Origin: Bilifractor porci | Lineage (GTDB): Bacteria > Bacillota > Clostridia > Lachnospirales > Lachnospiraceae | Length of the DNA stretch: 64,000 nucleotides | Direction: 5' to 3' | Assembly: GCF_009696005.1 (NCBI RefSeq) | Contig: NZ_VUMV01000005.1 | Coordinates: 62,001-126,000 of the forward strand | Shown: positions 52,700 through 63,165 of the stretch, one piece after another | How positions within the stretch are numbered: position 1 is the first letter of the stretch | Layout of the letters: every line of letters starts with the position of its first letter | Program-made: the position numbers and the translations under genes | Notes under the pieces: generated by a model | What the model saw: only the letters and a program-made list of their open reading frames with translations | Databases searched by the model: none | Told to the model about the DNA's origin: nothing

Positions 52700-53806
52700 A
52701 TGTCAAAATTTTTGAAATTCATCGTAGGTATCATGCTGGCAGTGTTTATCGCGGCAGGGGCGGGACTTATTATTCCGCAGTTCCTTGGAATTGATGTGAC
52801 GGTTGTCCAGGAAACAACAGTCAGCAATCAGAAGGTAGGAACTGCCGTATACTCAAAGAAGGAAGATGTTTCTTCCCTGGCTGCAGGACAGAAAATCCTG
52901 GAGCTTGATACTAATAAACTGAATGTTCTTACCGTTACGGATTACAATGCGGAAAGCGGCGTCATCACGGTAACCGGGGGGACAGGAAGGACAGCGACCG
53001 TCTCCAGAAATTATCTCCATGTTCTGGCGGCAGTGCCGTTTATCGGCTTTCTGTCAATCGCCACGCAGAGCGTGACCGGGCTTATTGTTCTGGCCGCCGT
53101 ACTGGCTCTGATTATCATTGTATTTATTATCGCGGAGATCCTCAAGAAAGGCTCGGATGATTACGATGAGGACGAGGAGGAGCCGGAGGAGGACGATGAC
53201 ACCTTCTATACGGATCTGGCGGAAAAGAAAAGAAAATCAGACCGTGAAGAAGAGGAAAAATATAATAAGAAGAAACATAAAAAAGACAGTGCCAGAAAGA
53301 CAAAGAGCAGCAAAGCGGAAAGGCGTTCCGACAGACGCCGTCCGGACGATGACGATGAGGATTATGACGAGGAGGACGAAAAGGAAAGAAGTTCGTCCGG
53401 AAGAAAACGTCCGGGGACAGAAAAGACCCGTCCGAAGCTACAGCCCGAACCGGACAGCGGCATGACAGAAATATCAGATTCTTCAGCGCAGGGGGAGGAA
53501 GACTTGGAACCGGAAGAAAAGGAGATCGGGACAGATTCTCTGCCCGATGTGCAGGCAGCTCTGGAGGCAGCCCTGGAAAATCAGCCGCTTAACAGGACAA
53601 GCGAGGATTACACGCTGCAGCAGCCGGAGAAACCGGACAGCGCACAGAAGGCAGATACGGATGCAAGAGACGAGATCGAGCTTGCCATGCCGGCGCACAC
53701 CGCAGAAGAGCTTCTGGAAAAAGCCTATGCGGACGGCCTGGATCCCAAGCTGAAGAAGGATGAGACCACAGGAGTTACACTGGTGGATTATTCGGACAGT
53801 TTATAG
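52700..53806 (+). CDS. Membrane protein with long, highly charged cytoplasmic tail
   Basis: 368 residues, ATG at 52700 after AAGGGG. A hydrophobic N-terminal segment (about residues 5-28) and a second one (about 112-147, perhaps two short helices) frame an extracytoplasmic domain of about 85 residues rich in Val, Thr and Asn. The last 220 residues are almost entirely charged, alternating acidic (Asp/Glu) and basic (Lys/Arg) blocks, and are probably disordered. I do not recognise a family. It has its own promoter and a very strong terminator. Confidence 0.75.
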   Translation: MSKFLKFIVGIMLAVFIAAGAGLIIPQFLGIDVTVVQETTVSNQKVGTAVYSKKEDVSSLAAGQKILELDTNKLNVLTVTDYNAESGVITVTGGTGRTATVSRNYLHVLAAVPFIGFLSIATQSVTGLIVLAAVLALIIIVFIIAEILKKGSDDYDEDEEEPEEDDDTFYTDLAEKKRKSDREEEEKYNKKKHKKDSARKTKSSKAERRSDRRRPDDDDEDYDEEDEKERSSSGRKRPGTEKTRPKLQPEPDSGMTEISDSSAQGEEDLEPEEKEIGTDSLPDVQAALEAALENQPLNRTSEDYTLQQPEKPDSAQKADTDARDEIELAMPAHTAEELLEKAYADGLDPKLKKDETTGVTLVDYSDSL

Positions 53807-53828
53807 ATAGAAGTGTTCAGGTAATTTG

Positions 53829-53860
53829 AAAAGGAAAGAGCGGATCCGCTCTTTCCTTTT
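53829..53860 (+). terminator. Strong near-perfect palindromic terminator
   Basis: AAAAGGAAAGAGCG (53830-53843) and CGCTCTTTCCTTTT (53847-53860), GATC in the loop, usable on both strands. Confidence 0.9.
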
Positions 53861-53874
53861 GTCGTCAGGGGATA

Positions 53875-54083
53875 TGTATCAGTCTGCTGCGCTGCTACGC
53901 AGCTTTCGCATCGCTAACAGGAATTTGCGTTCCCGCCGTGTATTACACGGCTCCACGCTCATTCCTGGTGCGGCCAAGTAATTGTGTATAAGTCCACCGC
54001 GCTGCTACGCTGCTACGCAGCTTTCACATCGCTAACAGGAATTCGCGTTCCCGCCGTGCTTCACACGGCTTCACGCTCATTCC
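53875..54083 (+). repeat. Two copies of a ~110-base hairpin-forming repeat
   Basis: Copy 1 runs from 53875 to about 53967, copy 2 from 53985 to about 54084. They share GCTGCTACGCAGCTTTC, CATCGCTAACAGGAATT and CACGGCT-CACGCTCATTCCTG. Each forms a nested hairpin: GGAAT...ATTCC outside, GCGT/ACGC, and GCCGTG/CACGGC. The loop differs (TATTA and CTTCA) while the stem is kept, so the structure is under selection or is inherited by a mobile element. Copy 2 has an extra GCTGCTAC duplication. Confidence 0.75.
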
Positions 54084-54161
54084 TGTTGTCGTTTCTGGAG
54101 CGAAAGCTTCCTGGTCCGCAAGCGGCCCGGAAGTTTTTGCTCCGAAACTGGACTTATACAC
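53984..54161 (+). mobile_element. 178-bp segment bounded by perfect 13-bp inverted repeats (MITE-like)
   Basis: GTGTATAAGTCCA (53984-53996) and TGGACTTATACAC (54149-54161). Inside lie the second hairpin repeat and another hairpin (GTTTC/GAAAC with GGAGC/GCTCC). There is no ORF with coding features. The terminal repeats are typical of non-autonomous elements, but target-site duplications are not evident. Confidence 0.5.
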
Positions 54162-54172
54162 TGAAAAAACTC

Positions 54173-54201
54173 TTGCATTTGTCGGGAAATGATTGTATGA
54201 T
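54173..54201 (+). promoter_or_regulatory. Promoter of the S10-spc operon
   Basis: TTGCAT (54173-54178), 17 bases, TATGAT (54196-54201). A leader of about 230 bases precedes rpsJ; it contains no ORF and may hold regulatory structure. Confidence 0.7.
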
Positions 54202-54440
54202 AATTGACGCTGTGACATAAGAGCGATGAAGCGTGAGATTGCAGTTCATTCCCAGACTGGTAACTCCGTGGAGCAAATGTCAAGTCTTTGATACTGGCGA
54301 ACGTCACTGTACAACTGATAGTCCACCGGATAAAAGGTGGAAACAACGTGCGAGTCTTACAACAGGACACACACGGACATGTGTACAGTCACCAACCGCC
54401 GTACTTCAATTAAAAGTGCGATAAGGAGGCGACTTTTTTT

Positions 54441-54758
54441 ATGGCAAGTCAAGTAATGCGAATCACTCTGAAAGCGTATGATCATCAGTTAGTTGATGCA
54501 TCTGCCGCAAAAATTATTGATACGGTGAAAAAGACCGGGGCAGTTGTAAGCGGCCCGGTTCCGCTTCCCACCAAAAAGGAAGTGGTTACCATTCTCCGTG
54601 CTGTTCATAAGTACAAAGATTCCCGTGAGCAGTTTGAGCAGAGAACCCACAAGAGACTGATTGATATCATCACTCCTACCCAGAAAACCGTGGACGCGCT
54701 GTCCCGTCTGGAGATGCCTGCAGGTGTGTATATCGACATTAAGATGAAAAACAAGTAA
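54441..54758 (+). CDS. rpsJ: 30S ribosomal protein S10
   Basis: 105 residues, ATG at 54441 after [27 protein letters not shown] and [10 protein letters not shown] are standard. S10 binds the 30S head and also NusB in antitermination. First gene of the operon. Confidence 0.98.
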   Translation: MASQVMRITLKAYDHQLVDASAAKIIDTVKKTGAVVSGPVPLPTKKEVVTILRAVHKYKDSREQFEQRTHKRLIDIITPTQKTVDALSRLEMPAGVYIDIKMKNK

Positions 54759-54787
54759 AAACACAGGTGTTATTTGGAAAACTCTAG

Positions 54788-54876
54788 GATGAACTTTCAA
54801 ATCCGGCTGGGAAACCCGAAAGGGAGGATGGAAGAAGTTCCGCTGTAGATGCAGTATGAGTTCCGGAAGGGAACTC
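54788..54876 (+). promoter_or_regulatory. Structured leader between rpsJ and rplC
   Basis: A 140-base gap, the longest in the operon. It can form GAACTT/AAGTTC (from about 54791) and GAGTTCC (54858-54864) with GGAACTC (54870-54876) around GGAAG, with CAG/CTG flanks extending the second stem. GTTCC occurs a second time at 54837, so a switch of partners is possible. An attenuator or ribosomal-protein-binding leader is plausible. Confidence 0.45.
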
Positions 54877-54898
54877 CGATGCTGAGAAAGAGGTAAAA

Positions 54899-55534
54899 AT
54901 GAAAAAGGCAATTTTGGCGACCAAGGTTGGTATGACCCAGATCTTCAATGAAGACGGCATCCTGACTCCGGTAACTGTCCTTCAGGCCGGCCCCTGCGTG
55001 GTAACACAGGTTAAGACGGAAGAGAACGACGGCTACAGCGCGGTTCAGGTGGGATACCAGGACATCCGTGAGAAACTGGTGAACAAGCCGAAAAAGGGCG
55101 TGTTTGACAAGGCAGAGGTTCCGGTAAAGAGATATCTCAGAGAGTTCCGTTTTGAAGATGCTTCTTCCTATGAAGTAAAGCAGGAAATCAAGGCTGACAT
55201 TTTTGCGGCGGGCGATCACATTGACGCTACGGCTGTCAGCAAGGGAAAAGGATTCCAGGGCGCCATCAAGAGACACGGCCAGTCCAGAGGACCCATGGCC
55301 CATGGCTCAAAATACCATCGTCACGCAGGTTCCAACGGTTCCTGTTCCGATCCTTCCAAGGTGTTCAAGGGTAAACATATGGCAGGTCATATGGGCAGTG
55401 TCCGGATCACAGTTCAGAATCTGGAGATTGTAAAGGTTGACGCGGAAAACAATCTGCTGCTTGTGAAAGGCTCCGTACCGGGACCGAAGAAGTCCCTGGT
55501 TACTGTTAAAGAGAGCGTTAAGACAGTCAGATAA
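54899..55534 (+). CDS. rplC: 50S ribosomal protein L3
   Basis: 211 residues. [15 protein letters not shown] at the start and [18 protein letters not shown] mid-protein identify L3, an early assembly protein near the peptidyl-transferase centre. Length is normal. Confidence 0.98.
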   Translation: MKKAILATKVGMTQIFNEDGILTPVTVLQAGPCVVTQVKTEENDGYSAVQVGYQDIREKLVNKPKKGVFDKAEVPVKRYLREFRFEDASSYEVKQEIKADIFAAGDHIDATAVSKGKGFQGAIKRHGQSRGPMAHGSKYHRHAGSNGSCSDPSKVFKGKHMAGHMGSVRITVQNLEIVKVDAENNLLLVKGSVPGPKKSLVTVKESVKTVR

Positions 55535-55563
55535 CCCTTTTACTGGAAAGGAGGAATATACAG

Positions 55564-56184
55564 ATGGCAAACGTATCTGTTTATAATATGGAAGGCAAAG
55601 AGGTCGGAACCATTGAGCTTTCCGATGCCGTTTTCGGCGCAGAAATAAAAGAAAATCTGGTTCACCAGGCAGTTGTACAGCAGCTTGCGAACAACCGTCA
55701 GGGAACACAGAAGGCAAAAACCCGTTCCGAAGTCAGCGGAGGCGGAAGAAAGCCCTGGAGACAGAAGGGCACCGGCCACGCAAGACAGGGTTCTACAAGA
55801 GCTCCCCAGTGGACCGGCGGCGGAGTTGTATTTGCTCCGGTTCCCAGAGATTACAGCTTCAAAATGAACAAAAAGGAAAAGAGAGCTGCCCTGCAGTCCG
55901 CCCTTACCAGCAAGGTACAGGACAACAAGCTGGTTGTTCTTGATGAGCTGAAGTTCGGCGAGATCAAGACAAAGAACATGAAGAATGTTCTGGACGCCCT
56001 GAAGGTAGACAATGCACTGATCGTTATTAATCCGGACAGCGAGAATGTCCAGATTTCCGCAAGAAACATTGAGGGTGTGGCAACCGCTTCCCCGTCTACG
56101 ATCAATGTATATGATATTCTGAAATACAACACTGTGATTGTCACCAGAAGCAGTGTTGCGACGATTGAGGAGGTATATGCATAA
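55564..56184 (+). CDS. rplD: 50S ribosomal protein L4
   Basis: 206 residues. [20 protein letters not shown] and [17 protein letters not shown] form the loop that lines the exit tunnel. The stop overlaps the rplW ATG by one base. In E. coli L4 represses the S10 operon; such control is not established in Firmicutes. Confidence 0.98.
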   Translation: MANVSVYNMEGKEVGTIELSDAVFGAEIKENLVHQAVVQQLANNRQGTQKAKTRSEVSGGGRKPWRQKGTGHARQGSTRAPQWTGGGVVFAPVPRDYSFKMNKKEKRAALQSALTSKVQDNKLVVLDELKFGEIKTKNMKNVLDALKVDNALIVINPDSENVQISARNIEGVATASPSTINVYDILKYNTVIVTRSSVATIEEVYA

Positions 56185-56483
56185 TGGCAGCGATTCAGTA
56201 CTATGATGTGATCCTCAAACCTCTGATTACAGAGAAAAGCATGAACGAGATGAGCGACAAGAAATATACATTTCTTGTTCATCCGGAAGCAAATAAGACC
56301 CAGATCAAAGAAGCGGTAGAAAAGATGTTCGACGGCGCAAAGGTAAAAAGCGTGAACACCATCTCCCAGGACGGCAAGACAAAACGCCGCGGGGCGACCT
56401 ACGGAAAAACCGCCAGGACAAAAAAGGCAATCGTTGCGCTTACCGAGGACAGCAAGGAAATCCAGATCTTTGAGGGTCTGTAA
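56184..56483 (+). CDS. rplW: 50S ribosomal protein L23
   Basis: 99 residues. [16 protein letters not shown] and [18 protein letters not shown] are typical. L23 sits at the tunnel exit and docks trigger factor and SRP. Confidence 0.98.
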   Translation: MAAIQYYDVILKPLITEKSMNEMSDKKYTFLVHPEANKTQIKEAVEKMFDGAKVKSVNTISQDGKTKRRGATYGKTARTKKAIVALTEDSKEIQIFEGL

Positions 56484-56553
56484 ATCATACGGAATTCATT
56501 CCGGACACTAGGCGCGGCGACGCGCGATACCAAACATCGAAAGGAGAACTGAC

Positions 56554-57399
56554 ATGGGAATCAAATCATATAACCCATATACACCCTCCAGAAGACAGAT
56601 GACAGGATATGATTTCGAGGTTATCACGAAATCCACTCCTGAAAAATCTCTTACTTCCAGCCTGAAGAAAACTTCTGGACGTAATAACCAGGGAAAAATC
56701 ACGGTACGCCATCATGGCGGCGGAAACCGCAGGAAATACAGAATGATCGATTTCAAGCGTATCAAGGACGATATTCCGGCAGTTGTAAAAGCCATTGAGT
56801 ACGATCCGAACCGTACCGCGAACATCGCCCTGATTGCTTATGCGGACGGAACAAAGTCCTATATTCTGGCTACCGAGAATATGGAAGTCGGCTGGAAGAT
56901 CATGAACGGTCCGAACGCGGAAATCCGTCCCGGAAACTGCCTGCCGCTGGCGAACATCCCTGTAGGTACAGAGGTTCACAACATTGAGCTGCATCCCGGA
57001 AAAGGCGGACAGATGGTTCGTTCCGCGGGAGCAGGCGCCCAGCTGATGGCAAAAGAAGGAAAATACGCGACACTTCGTTTACCCTCCGGTGAGATGAGAA
57101 TGGTTCCGCTGGAGTGCCGTGCGACAGTCGGCGGTATTGGAAACGTAGAGCATAATCTGGTAAATATCGGTAAGGCCGGAAGAAAACGTCATATGGGCAT
57201 CCGTCCGCATGTACGTGGATCGGTTATGAACCCGAATGACCATCCGCACGGCGGCGGCGAAGGCAAGGCTCCGGTCGGACGTCCGGGTCCGTGCACACCG
57301 TGGGGCAAGCCTGCGATGGGCCTGAAGACCAGAAAGAAAAACAAAGCATCCAATAAACTGATTGTCCGTAGAAAAAACGGTAAGACATTAAGCAAATAA
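56554..57399 (+). CDS. rplB: 50S ribosomal protein L2
   Basis: 281 residues, ATG at 56554 after [34 protein letters not shown] and the C-terminal [17 protein letters not shown] (with the conserved His loop) identify L2, needed for peptidyl transfer and subunit joining. Confidence 0.98.
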   Translation: MGIKSYNPYTPSRRQMTGYDFEVITKSTPEKSLTSSLKKTSGRNNQGKITVRHHGGGNRRKYRMIDFKRIKDDIPAVVKAIEYDPNRTANIALIAYADGTKSYILATENMEVGWKIMNGPNAEIRPGNCLPLANIPVGTEVHNIELHPGKGGQMVRSAGAGAQLMAKEGKYATLRLPSGEMRMVPLECRATVGGIGNVEHNLVNIGKAGRKRHMGIRPHVRGSVMNPNDHPHGGGEGKAPVGRPGPCTPWGKPAMGLKTRKKNKASNKLIVRRKNGKTLSK

Positions 57400-57410
57400 G
57401 GAGGTAGACG

Positions 57411-57692
57411 ATGTCTCGTTCATTAAAAAAAGGCCCGTTCGCAGATGCAAGCCTTCTGAAAAAAGTAGATGCTGCAGTAGCATCGGGAGATAAGACAGTC
57501 ATCAAGACATGGTCTCGTCGTTCTACAATTTTCCCGTCCTTCGTGGGTCTGACTATTGCGGTCCATGACGGAAGAAAGCATGTTCCGGTATATATCACAG
57601 AAGATATGGTCGGACATAAACTTGGGGAGTTTGTCGCTACCAGAACCTTCCGCGGACACAGCGGAAACGAGAAAAAAACTGGTGTTAAGTAA
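57411..57692 (+). CDS. rpsS: 30S ribosomal protein S19
   Basis: 93 residues: [18 protein letters not shown] and [15 protein letters not shown]. It forms the head contact with S13 and tRNA. Confidence 0.98.
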   Translation: MSRSLKKGPFADASLLKKVDAAVASGDKTVIKTWSRRSTIFPSFVGLTIAVHDGRKHVPVYITEDMVGHKLGEFVATRTFRGHSGNEKKTGVK

Positions 57693-57720
57693 AGAGTAGA
57701 ACGAAAGGAGGCTGTTTGTC

Positions 57721-58107
57721 ATGGCTAAAGGACATAGAAGCCAGATTAAGAGAGAGAGAAACGAAAGAAAAGATACCAGACCTTCTGCAAAACTTTCTTA
57801 TGCAAGAATGTCAGTTCAGAAAGCCTGTTTCGTACTTGACGCGATCCGCGGAAAGGATGTGGAGACTGCTCTTGGAATCCTCACCTACAACCCGCGCTAC
57901 GCGTCCGGAGTCATCAAAAAACTCCTTGAGTCCGCTGTAGCTAACGCAGAGAATAACAACGGACTTTCCAGAGAGAACCTTTATGTTGCAGAGTGCTACG
58001 CAAACAAGGCACCGACGATGAAGCGTATCCAGCCCAGGGCACAGGGCCGTGCGTATCGCATCGAGAAGAGAACCAGCCACCTCACGGTAGTGCTGGATGA
58101 AAGGTAA
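57721..58107 (+). CDS. rplV: 50S ribosomal protein L22
   Basis: 128 residues. [20 protein letters not shown] and the beta-hairpin [19 protein letters not shown], whose tip lines the exit tunnel and is a macrolide-resistance site; it looks wild type. Confidence 0.98.
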   Translation: MAKGHRSQIKRERNERKDTRPSAKLSYARMSVQKACFVLDAIRGKDVETALGILTYNPRYASGVIKKLLESAVANAENNNGLSRENLYVAECYANKAPTMKRIQPRAQGRAYRIEKRTSHLTVVLDER

Positions 58108-58118
58108 GGAGGACAGGC

Positions 58119-58775
58119 ATGGGACAGAAAGTAAATCCACACGGCTTAAGAGTCGGTGTAATTAAGGACTGGGATTCCAAATGGTATGCGGAGAAGGATT
58201 TCGCGGACAACCTGGTAGAAGACTACAATATCCGTAAATTCCTGAAAAAGAGACTGTATACCTCCGGTGTATCTGATATAGAGATCGAGCGTGCTTCCGA
58301 CCGTGTCAAGATCACGATTTTCACATCCAAGCCGGGTGTCGTGATCGGTAAGGGCGGCGCGGAAATCGAGAAGGTAAAGAAAGAGCTGAAGAAGTACACC
58401 GACAAAAGACTGATTGTAGATATTAAAGAAGTAAAGAGACCGGACCGCGACGCGCAGCTGGTTGCCGAGAATATCGCGCTTCAGCTGGAAAACCGTGTAT
58501 CCTTCCGCCGTGCCATGAAGTCCGCGATGCAGCGTACCATGAGGGCAGGAGCAAAGGGAATCAAGACTTCTGTTTCCGGACGTCTGGGCGGAGCGGATAT
58601 GGCCCGTACAGAGTTCTACAGCGAGGGAACCATCCCGCTGCAGACCCTTCGCGCGGATATTGATTACGGATTCGCTGAAGCAGATACCCAGTACGGCAAG
58701 GTCGGTGTCAAGGCATGGATCTATAACGGCGAGGTACTTCCGACCAAAGCAAACAAGGAAGGGAGCGATAAATAA
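58119..58775 (+). CDS. rpsC: 30S ribosomal protein S3
   Basis: 218 residues. [20 protein letters not shown], the KH-domain [10 protein letters not shown] and [18 protein letters not shown] are present. S3 guards the mRNA entry channel. Confidence 0.98.
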   Translation: MGQKVNPHGLRVGVIKDWDSKWYAEKDFADNLVEDYNIRKFLKKRLYTSGVSDIEIERASDRVKITIFTSKPGVVIGKGGAEIEKVKKELKKYTDKRLIVDIKEVKRPDRDAQLVAENIALQLENRVSFRRAMKSAMQRTMRAGAKGIKTSVSGRLGGADMARTEFYSEGTIPLQTLRADIDYGFAEADTQYGKVGVKAWIYNGEVLPTKANKEGSDK

Positions 58776-58777
58776 TT

Positions 58778-59215
58778 ATGTTAATGCCAAAGAGAGTAAA
58801 ACACAGAAAACAGTTCCGCGGCAGCATGAGAGGAAAAGCTCTCCGTGGAAATAAGATTACAAACGGCGAGTATGGACTTGTCGCTCTTGAGCCCTGCTGG
58901 ATTAAATCCAACCAGATTGAGGCTGCCCGTATTGCCCTGACCCGTTACATCAAGCGTGGCGGCCAGGTATGGATTAAGATTTTCCCGGACAAACCGGTTA
59001 CAGCAAAACCGGCCGAGACCCGAATGGGTTCCGGAAAAGGAGCTGTTGACTACTGGGTAGCAGTTGTTAAGCCGGGGCGCGTTCTCTTTGAGATTGGCGG
59101 AGTTCCCGTTGACGTCGCACAGGAGGCACTTCGTCTTGCCATGCACAAATTACCCTGCAAGTGCAAGATTGTAGCCCGTGAGAATACAGAAGGCGGTGAT
59201 AACAGTGAAAAGTAA
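58778..59215 (+). CDS. rplP: 50S ribosomal protein L16
   Basis: 145 residues from the ATG at 58778; an ATG two codons later gives the common start [26 protein letters not shown]-like and [15 protein letters not shown] match L16, which sits near the A site. Confidence 0.98.
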   Translation: MLMPKRVKHRKQFRGSMRGKALRGNKITNGEYGLVALEPCWIKSNQIEAARIALTRYIKRGGQVWIKIFPDKPVTAKPAETRMGSGKGAVDYWVAVVKPGRVLFEIGGVPVDVAQEALRLAMHKLPCKCKIVARENTEGGDNSEK

Positions 59216-59414
59216 AAAATACGTAGAGGATTTAAGAACAAAATCAGCTGCGGAATTGAACGAAGAATTAGTAGCTGCTAAAAAGGAACTCTTCAACCTG
59301 CGTTTTCAGAATGCGACAAACCAGCTGGACAACACAAGCCGGATTCATGAGGTTCGCAAGAACATTGCCAGAATCTCTACCCTGATCGCACAGAGCGCAA
59401 AGACTGCCGACTGA
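59205..59414 (+). CDS. rpmC: 50S ribosomal protein L29
   Basis: 69 residues from a GTG at 59205, reading [18 protein letters not shown] and overlapping rplP by 11 bases; an earlier ATG at 59178 would add nine residues. [19 protein letters not shown] is diagnostic. L29 neighbours L23 at the tunnel exit. Confidence 0.96.
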   Translation: MKSKKYVEDLRTKSAAELNEELVAAKKELFNLRFQNATNQLDNTSRIHEVRKNIARISTLIAQSAKTAD

Positions 59415-59449
59415 GCAGGATTTTCCAGGTTTTCGAAAGGAGACAGATC

Positions 59450-59707
59450 GTGGAAGAACGTAATTTAAGAAAAACGCGTGTCGGTAAAGTTGTCAGCGAT
59501 AAAATGGACAAGACCATTGTTGTTGCCATCGAGGACCACGTAGAGCATCCTCTTTACAAGAAAATTGTAAAGAACACATATAAGCTGAAGGCGCACGATG
59601 AAAACAACGAGTGCAGGATCGGCGACACCGTTCGTGTTATGGAGACCAGACCCCTTTCCAAAGACAAGAGATGGAGACTGGTACAGATTATTGAGAGAGC
59701 GAAATAA
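59450..59707 (+). CDS. rpsQ: 30S ribosomal protein S17
   Basis: 85 residues from a GTG at 59450 after [29 protein letters not shown] and [14 protein letters not shown] are typical. A primary 16S rRNA-binding protein. Confidence 0.98.
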   Translation: MEERNLRKTRVGKVVSDKMDKTIVVAIEDHVEHPLYKKIVKNTYKLKAHDENNECRIGDTVRVMETRPLSKDKRWRLVQIIERAK

Positions 59708-59737
59708 CAGGATTGATGCTAAAGGAGGTATACCAGC

Positions 59738-60106
59738 ATGATTCAGCAGGAAAGCAGACTGAAGGTCGCTGATAACACCGGTGCTAAAGAAATCCTTTGC
59801 ATCCGTGTTATGGGCGGCTCTACCAGACGTTATGCGAACATCGGCGATATCATTGTTGCCACCGTCAAGGATGCGATCCCCGGCGGTACCGTTAAAAAGG
59901 GTGATGTTGTAAAGGCGGTTGTCGTACGTACGGTTAAGGGCGTACACCGGAAAGACGGTTCTTACATCCGTTTTGATGAGAACGCTGCAGTTCTGATCAA
60001 AGATGATAAGACACCTACCGGAACCCGTATTTTCGGACCGGTTGCCAGAGAGCTTCGTGACAAGCAGTTCATGAAGATTGTTTCCCTGGCTCCGGAAGTA
60101 TTATAA
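59738..60106 (+). CDS. rplN: 50S ribosomal protein L14
   Basis: 122 residues: [18 protein letters not shown] and [20 protein letters not shown]. It contacts the 30S subunit and RsfS. Confidence 0.98.
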   Translation: MIQQESRLKVADNTGAKEILCIRVMGGSTRRYANIGDIIVATVKDAIPGGTVKKGDVVKAVVVRTVKGVHRKDGSYIRFDENAAVLIKDDKTPTGTRIFGPVARELRDKQFMKIVSLAPEVL

Positions 60107-60117
60107 GGAGGGCGGCC

Positions 60118-60426
60118 ATGTCATTAAAAATTAAAAAGGGTGACACCGTTCGTGTGATCGCCGGTAAAGACAAAGATAAAGAGGGAAAGGTACTTTCCGT
60201 AGATGTTAAGAACCACCGTGTTGTCGTTGAGGGCGTGAACATGATCACCAAGAGCATGAAGCCCAGCGCGGCGAACCAGCAGGGCGGGATTGTGAACAAG
60301 GAAGCTTCCATTGATATTTCCAATGTCGCTTACCTTCACAACGGAAAGACAACCAGAATCGGATATAAATTTGAAGATGGCAAAAAAGTCCGCGTAGCGA
60401 GAGCTACCGGCGAGACCATTGACTGA
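60118..60426 (+). CDS. rplX: 50S ribosomal protein L24
   Basis: 102 residues with a KOW motif, [20 protein letters not shown], and [13 protein letters not shown]. It initiates 50S assembly. Confidence 0.98.
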   Translation: MSLKIKKGDTVRVIAGKDKDKEGKVLSVDVKNHRVVVEGVNMITKSMKPSAANQQGGIVNKEASIDISNVAYLHNGKTTRIGYKFEDGKKVRVARATGETID

Positions 60427-60440
60427 TAGGAGGCATAGAC

Positions 60441-60980
60441 GTGAGCAGATATAAAGATTTATATAAAAACGAGATCGCCGATGCCTTGCAGAAAAAGTTC
60501 GGATATAAAAACAGAATGGAAATTCCGAAGCTTGAGAAGATCATCATTAACATGGGTGTTGGTGAGGCAAAAGAAAATTCCAAGGTTCTTGATTCCGCTG
60601 CCGGAGACCTGGAGAAGATTTCCGGACAGAAGCCTGTTATCACAAAGGCCAAAAAGTCCATTGCAAACTTCAAGATCCGTGAGGGCATGCCGATCGGCTG
60701 CAAGGTGACTCTTCGTGGAGAGCGTATGTATGATTTCGCAGACCGCCTGATCAACCTGGCCCTGCCCCGTGTACGTGACTTCCGCGGAGTCAATCCGAAT
60801 GCCTTTGACGGACGTGGAAATTATGCGCTCGGCATCAAGGAGCAGCTGATTTTCCCGGAAATTGAGTACGACAAGATTGACAAAGTGCGTGGAATGGACA
60901 TTATCTTCGTTACAACAGCGAAGACAGATGAAGAGGCACGTGAGCTGCTTGCGGCATTCAATATGCCGTTTGCAAAGTAA
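60441..60980 (+). CDS. rplE: 50S ribosomal protein L5
   Basis: 179 residues from a GTG at 60441. [33 protein letters not shown] and the C-terminal [19 protein letters not shown] are typical. L5 binds 5S rRNA. Confidence 0.98.
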   Translation: MSRYKDLYKNEIADALQKKFGYKNRMEIPKLEKIIINMGVGEAKENSKVLDSAAGDLEKISGQKPVITKAKKSIANFKIREGMPIGCKVTLRGERMYDFADRLINLALPRVRDFRGVNPNAFDGRGNYALGIKEQLIFPEIEYDKIDKVRGMDIIFVTTAKTDEEARELLAAFNMPFAK

Positions 60981-60999
60981 TACAGGAGGAAAAGGATTC

Positions 61000-61185
61000 A
61001 TGGCTAAAACGTCAATGAAAATTAAACAGCAGCGGAAACCGAAATTCTCTACCAGGGCTTATACGCGCTGCAGAATCTGCGGACGTCCGCATTCTGTACT
61101 GAAAAAATACGGTATCTGCCGTATCTGCTTCCGCGAGTTAGCTTATAAGGGTGAGATCCCGGGTGTTAAAAAGGCAAGCTGGTAA
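61000..61185 (+). CDS. rpsZ: 30S ribosomal protein S14, zinc-binding type
   Basis: 61 residues from the ATG at 61000 after [14 protein letters not shown] and CRICFRELA supply four cysteines for zinc. The short Zn-type S14 (also named rpsN1) is the usual operon copy in Firmicutes. Confidence 0.97.
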   Translation: MAKTSMKIKQQRKPKFSTRAYTRCRICGRPHSVLKKYGICRICFRELAYKGEIPGVKKASW

Positions 61186-61208
61186 ATCAGGAAAGGAGGA
61201 ATAAAATC

Positions 61209-61610
61209 ATGTCAATGAGCGATCCTATTGCAGATATGCTTACAAGAATCCGTAACGCGAACACGGCAAAGCATGATACCGTAGATGTACCCGCGTCCAA
61301 AATGAAAATCGCTATTGCGGATATCCTTGTGAATGAGGGATATATTGAGAAATATGATCTGGTAGAGACCGGAGCATATAAGACGCTTCACATCGTACTG
61401 AAGTACGGCGCCGACAGAAATGAGAAGATCATTAACGGTCTGAAGAAAATCTCCAAGCCGGGTCTTCGTGTTTATGTGAACAAGGACGAGCTGCCGAAGG
61501 TTCTCGGCGGTCTCGGCATAGCCATCCTTTCCACCAATCAGGGTGTTATCACCGATAAAGAGGCAAGAAAGCTGCAGGTAGGCGGCGAAGTTCTTGCCTA
61601 TGTATGGTAA
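61209..61610 (+). CDS. rpsH: 30S ribosomal protein S8
   Basis: 133 residues: [19 protein letters not shown] and [17 protein letters not shown]8 binds helix 21 of 16S rRNA and, in E. coli, represses the spc operon. Confidence 0.98.
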   Translation: MSMSDPIADMLTRIRNANTAKHDTVDVPASKMKIAIADILVNEGYIEKYDLVETGAYKTLHIVLKYGADRNEKIINGLKKISKPGLRVYVNKDELPKVLGGLGIAILSTNQGVITDKEARKLQVGGEVLAYVW

Positions 61611-61695
61611 GTCATACTGCCCTGCACAAGAGAACTGAAAACAGAGAGCGGTTTTGCACACGCTTTCCGAAAATCTAAGTCACAGGAGGACAAAA

Positions 61696-62235
61696 ATGTC
61701 TCGTATAGGCAAGATGCCGGTTGAAATTCCGGCTGGCGTTACAGTTGAAATTAAAGAAGGCAATGTCGTAACGGTTAAGGGCTCCAAGGGAACACTGACC
61801 CGTGAGCTTCCGGTGGAGATGGAGATCCGCCAGGAGGACAACAAGGTCATCGTTTCAAGACCCAACGATCTGAAGAGAATGAAATCCCTTCACGGCCTTA
61901 CCAGAACACTGATTCACAATATGGTAACCGGTGTAAGCCAGGGCTACAGCAAGGTTCTGGAAGTCAATGGCGTAGGCTACCGTGCTGCAAAACAGGGAAA
62001 GAAACTGGTTCTGAACCTGGGTTACTCTCATCCGGTAGAGATGGAGGATCCGGAAGGAATTGAGACCGTCGTTGACGGCAACAAGATCACAGTAAACGGA
62101 ATCTCCAAAGAGAAGGTCGGACAGTACGCGGCTGAAATCAGAGGAAAGAGAGCTCCGGAACCCTACAAGGGCAAAGGAATTAAGTATGCTGATGAAGTTA
62201 TCCGCCGTAAAGTCGGCAAGACCGGTAAGAAATAA
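61696..62235 (+). CDS. rplF: 50S ribosomal protein L6
   Basis: 179 residues from the ATG at 61696 after AGGAGG; an in-frame start at 61654 lacks a site. [15 protein letters not shown] and [19 protein letters not shown] are typical. The 85-base gap before it is the largest in the spc part. Confidence 0.98.
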   Translation: MSRIGKMPVEIPAGVTVEIKEGNVVTVKGSKGTLTRELPVEMEIRQEDNKVIVSRPNDLKRMKSLHGLTRTLIHNMVTGVSQGYSKVLEVNGVGYRAAKQGKKLVLNLGYSHPVEMEDPEGIETVVDGNKITVNGISKEKVGQYAAEIRGKRAPEPYKGKGIKYADEVIRRKVGKTGKK

Positions 62236-62253
62236 TATAAGGAGAGTGTGATC

Positions 62254-62622
62254 ATGATTAAAAAAGTATCAAAAGCACAGGTTCGCCAGAAAAAACACAG
62301 AAGAATGCGCAATAAGATTGAGGGAACTGCTGTAAGACCCCGTCTCTGTGTATTCCGCAGTGATAAAAATATGTATGCGCAGATCATTGATGATTCTACA
62401 GGCAGAACCCTTGTGGCTGCCAATACCCTTCAGAAAGATGTAAAGGCTAATCTGGAAAAGACAGATGATACCGAGGCTGCAAAATATGTCGGCGGAGTAA
62501 TCGGAAAGAAAGCTCTGGAAGCTGGTATCACCGAGGTTGTCTTTGACCGCAGCGGTTATATTTATCACGGTAAAGTAGAAGCTCTGGCAGACGCTGCAAG
62601 AGAAGCCGGACTGAAATTCTGA
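62254..62622 (+). CDS. rplR: 50S ribosomal protein L18
   Basis: 122 residues from the ATG at 62254 (a GTG two codons earlier is possible). [20 protein letters not shown] and [20 protein letters not shown] are diagnostic. L18 carries 5S rRNA with L5. Confidence 0.98.
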   Translation: MIKKVSKAQVRQKKHRRMRNKIEGTAVRPRLCVFRSDKNMYAQIIDDSTGRTLVAANTLQKDVKANLEKTDDTEAAKYVGGVIGKKALEAGITEVVFDRSGYIYHGKVEALADAAREAGLKF

Positions 62623-62642
62623 GAGGAAGGAGAAGAACACAC

Positions 62643-63152
62643 ATGAGACACGTAATCATTGATGCCAGCCAGCTTGAGCTGGAAGAGCAGGTTGTTTCCA
62701 TCAAACGAGTTGTCAAGGTTGTAAAAGGTGGTCGTAACTCCCGCTTTACCGCATTGGTTATCGTAGGTGATCACAATGGTCATGTAGGCGCAGGGCTTGG
62801 AAAAGCCGCAGAAATTCCGGAGGCAATCCGGAAGGGAAGAGAAGACGCCAGCAAACATCTGATCTCTGTCGCAAGAGATGAGAACGGCTCGATTCCCCAT
62901 GACATGATCGGAAAATACGGAAGCGCAGAGGTGCTTCTGAAGAGAGCTCCCGAAGGTACCGGTATTATCGCCGGCGGTACGGCGCGTGCAGTGGTAGAGC
63001 TTGCCGGAATCACCAACATCCGTACCAAATGTCTCGGATCCAACAACAAGCAGAACGTTGTTCTGGCTACCCTCGAAGGCCTTCGTCAGCTGAAGACTCC
63101 GGAAGAAGTCGCAAGACTTCGCGGTAAGTCCGTAGACGAAATTCTGGCATAA
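62643..63152 (+). CDS. rpsE: 30S ribosomal protein S5
   Basis: 169 residues. [21 protein letters not shown] and [19 protein letters not shown] identify S5, which affects decoding accuracy and is a spectinomycin site. Confidence 0.98.
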   Translation: MRHVIIDASQLELEEQVVSIKRVVKVVKGGRNSRFTALVIVGDHNGHVGAGLGKAAEIPEAIRKGREDASKHLISVARDENGSIPHDMIGKYGSAEVLLKRAPEGTGIIAGGTARAVVELAGITNIRTKCLGSNNKQNVVLATLEGLRQLKTPEEVARLRGKSVDEILA

Positions 63153-63165
63153 GGAGGACTTCAAA

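Noticed and set aside
53984-54220. 78-codon open frame inside the repeat region before rpsJ
   Set aside because: It is formed by the repeated hairpin sequence, has no ribosome-binding site and runs into the rpsJ promoter.
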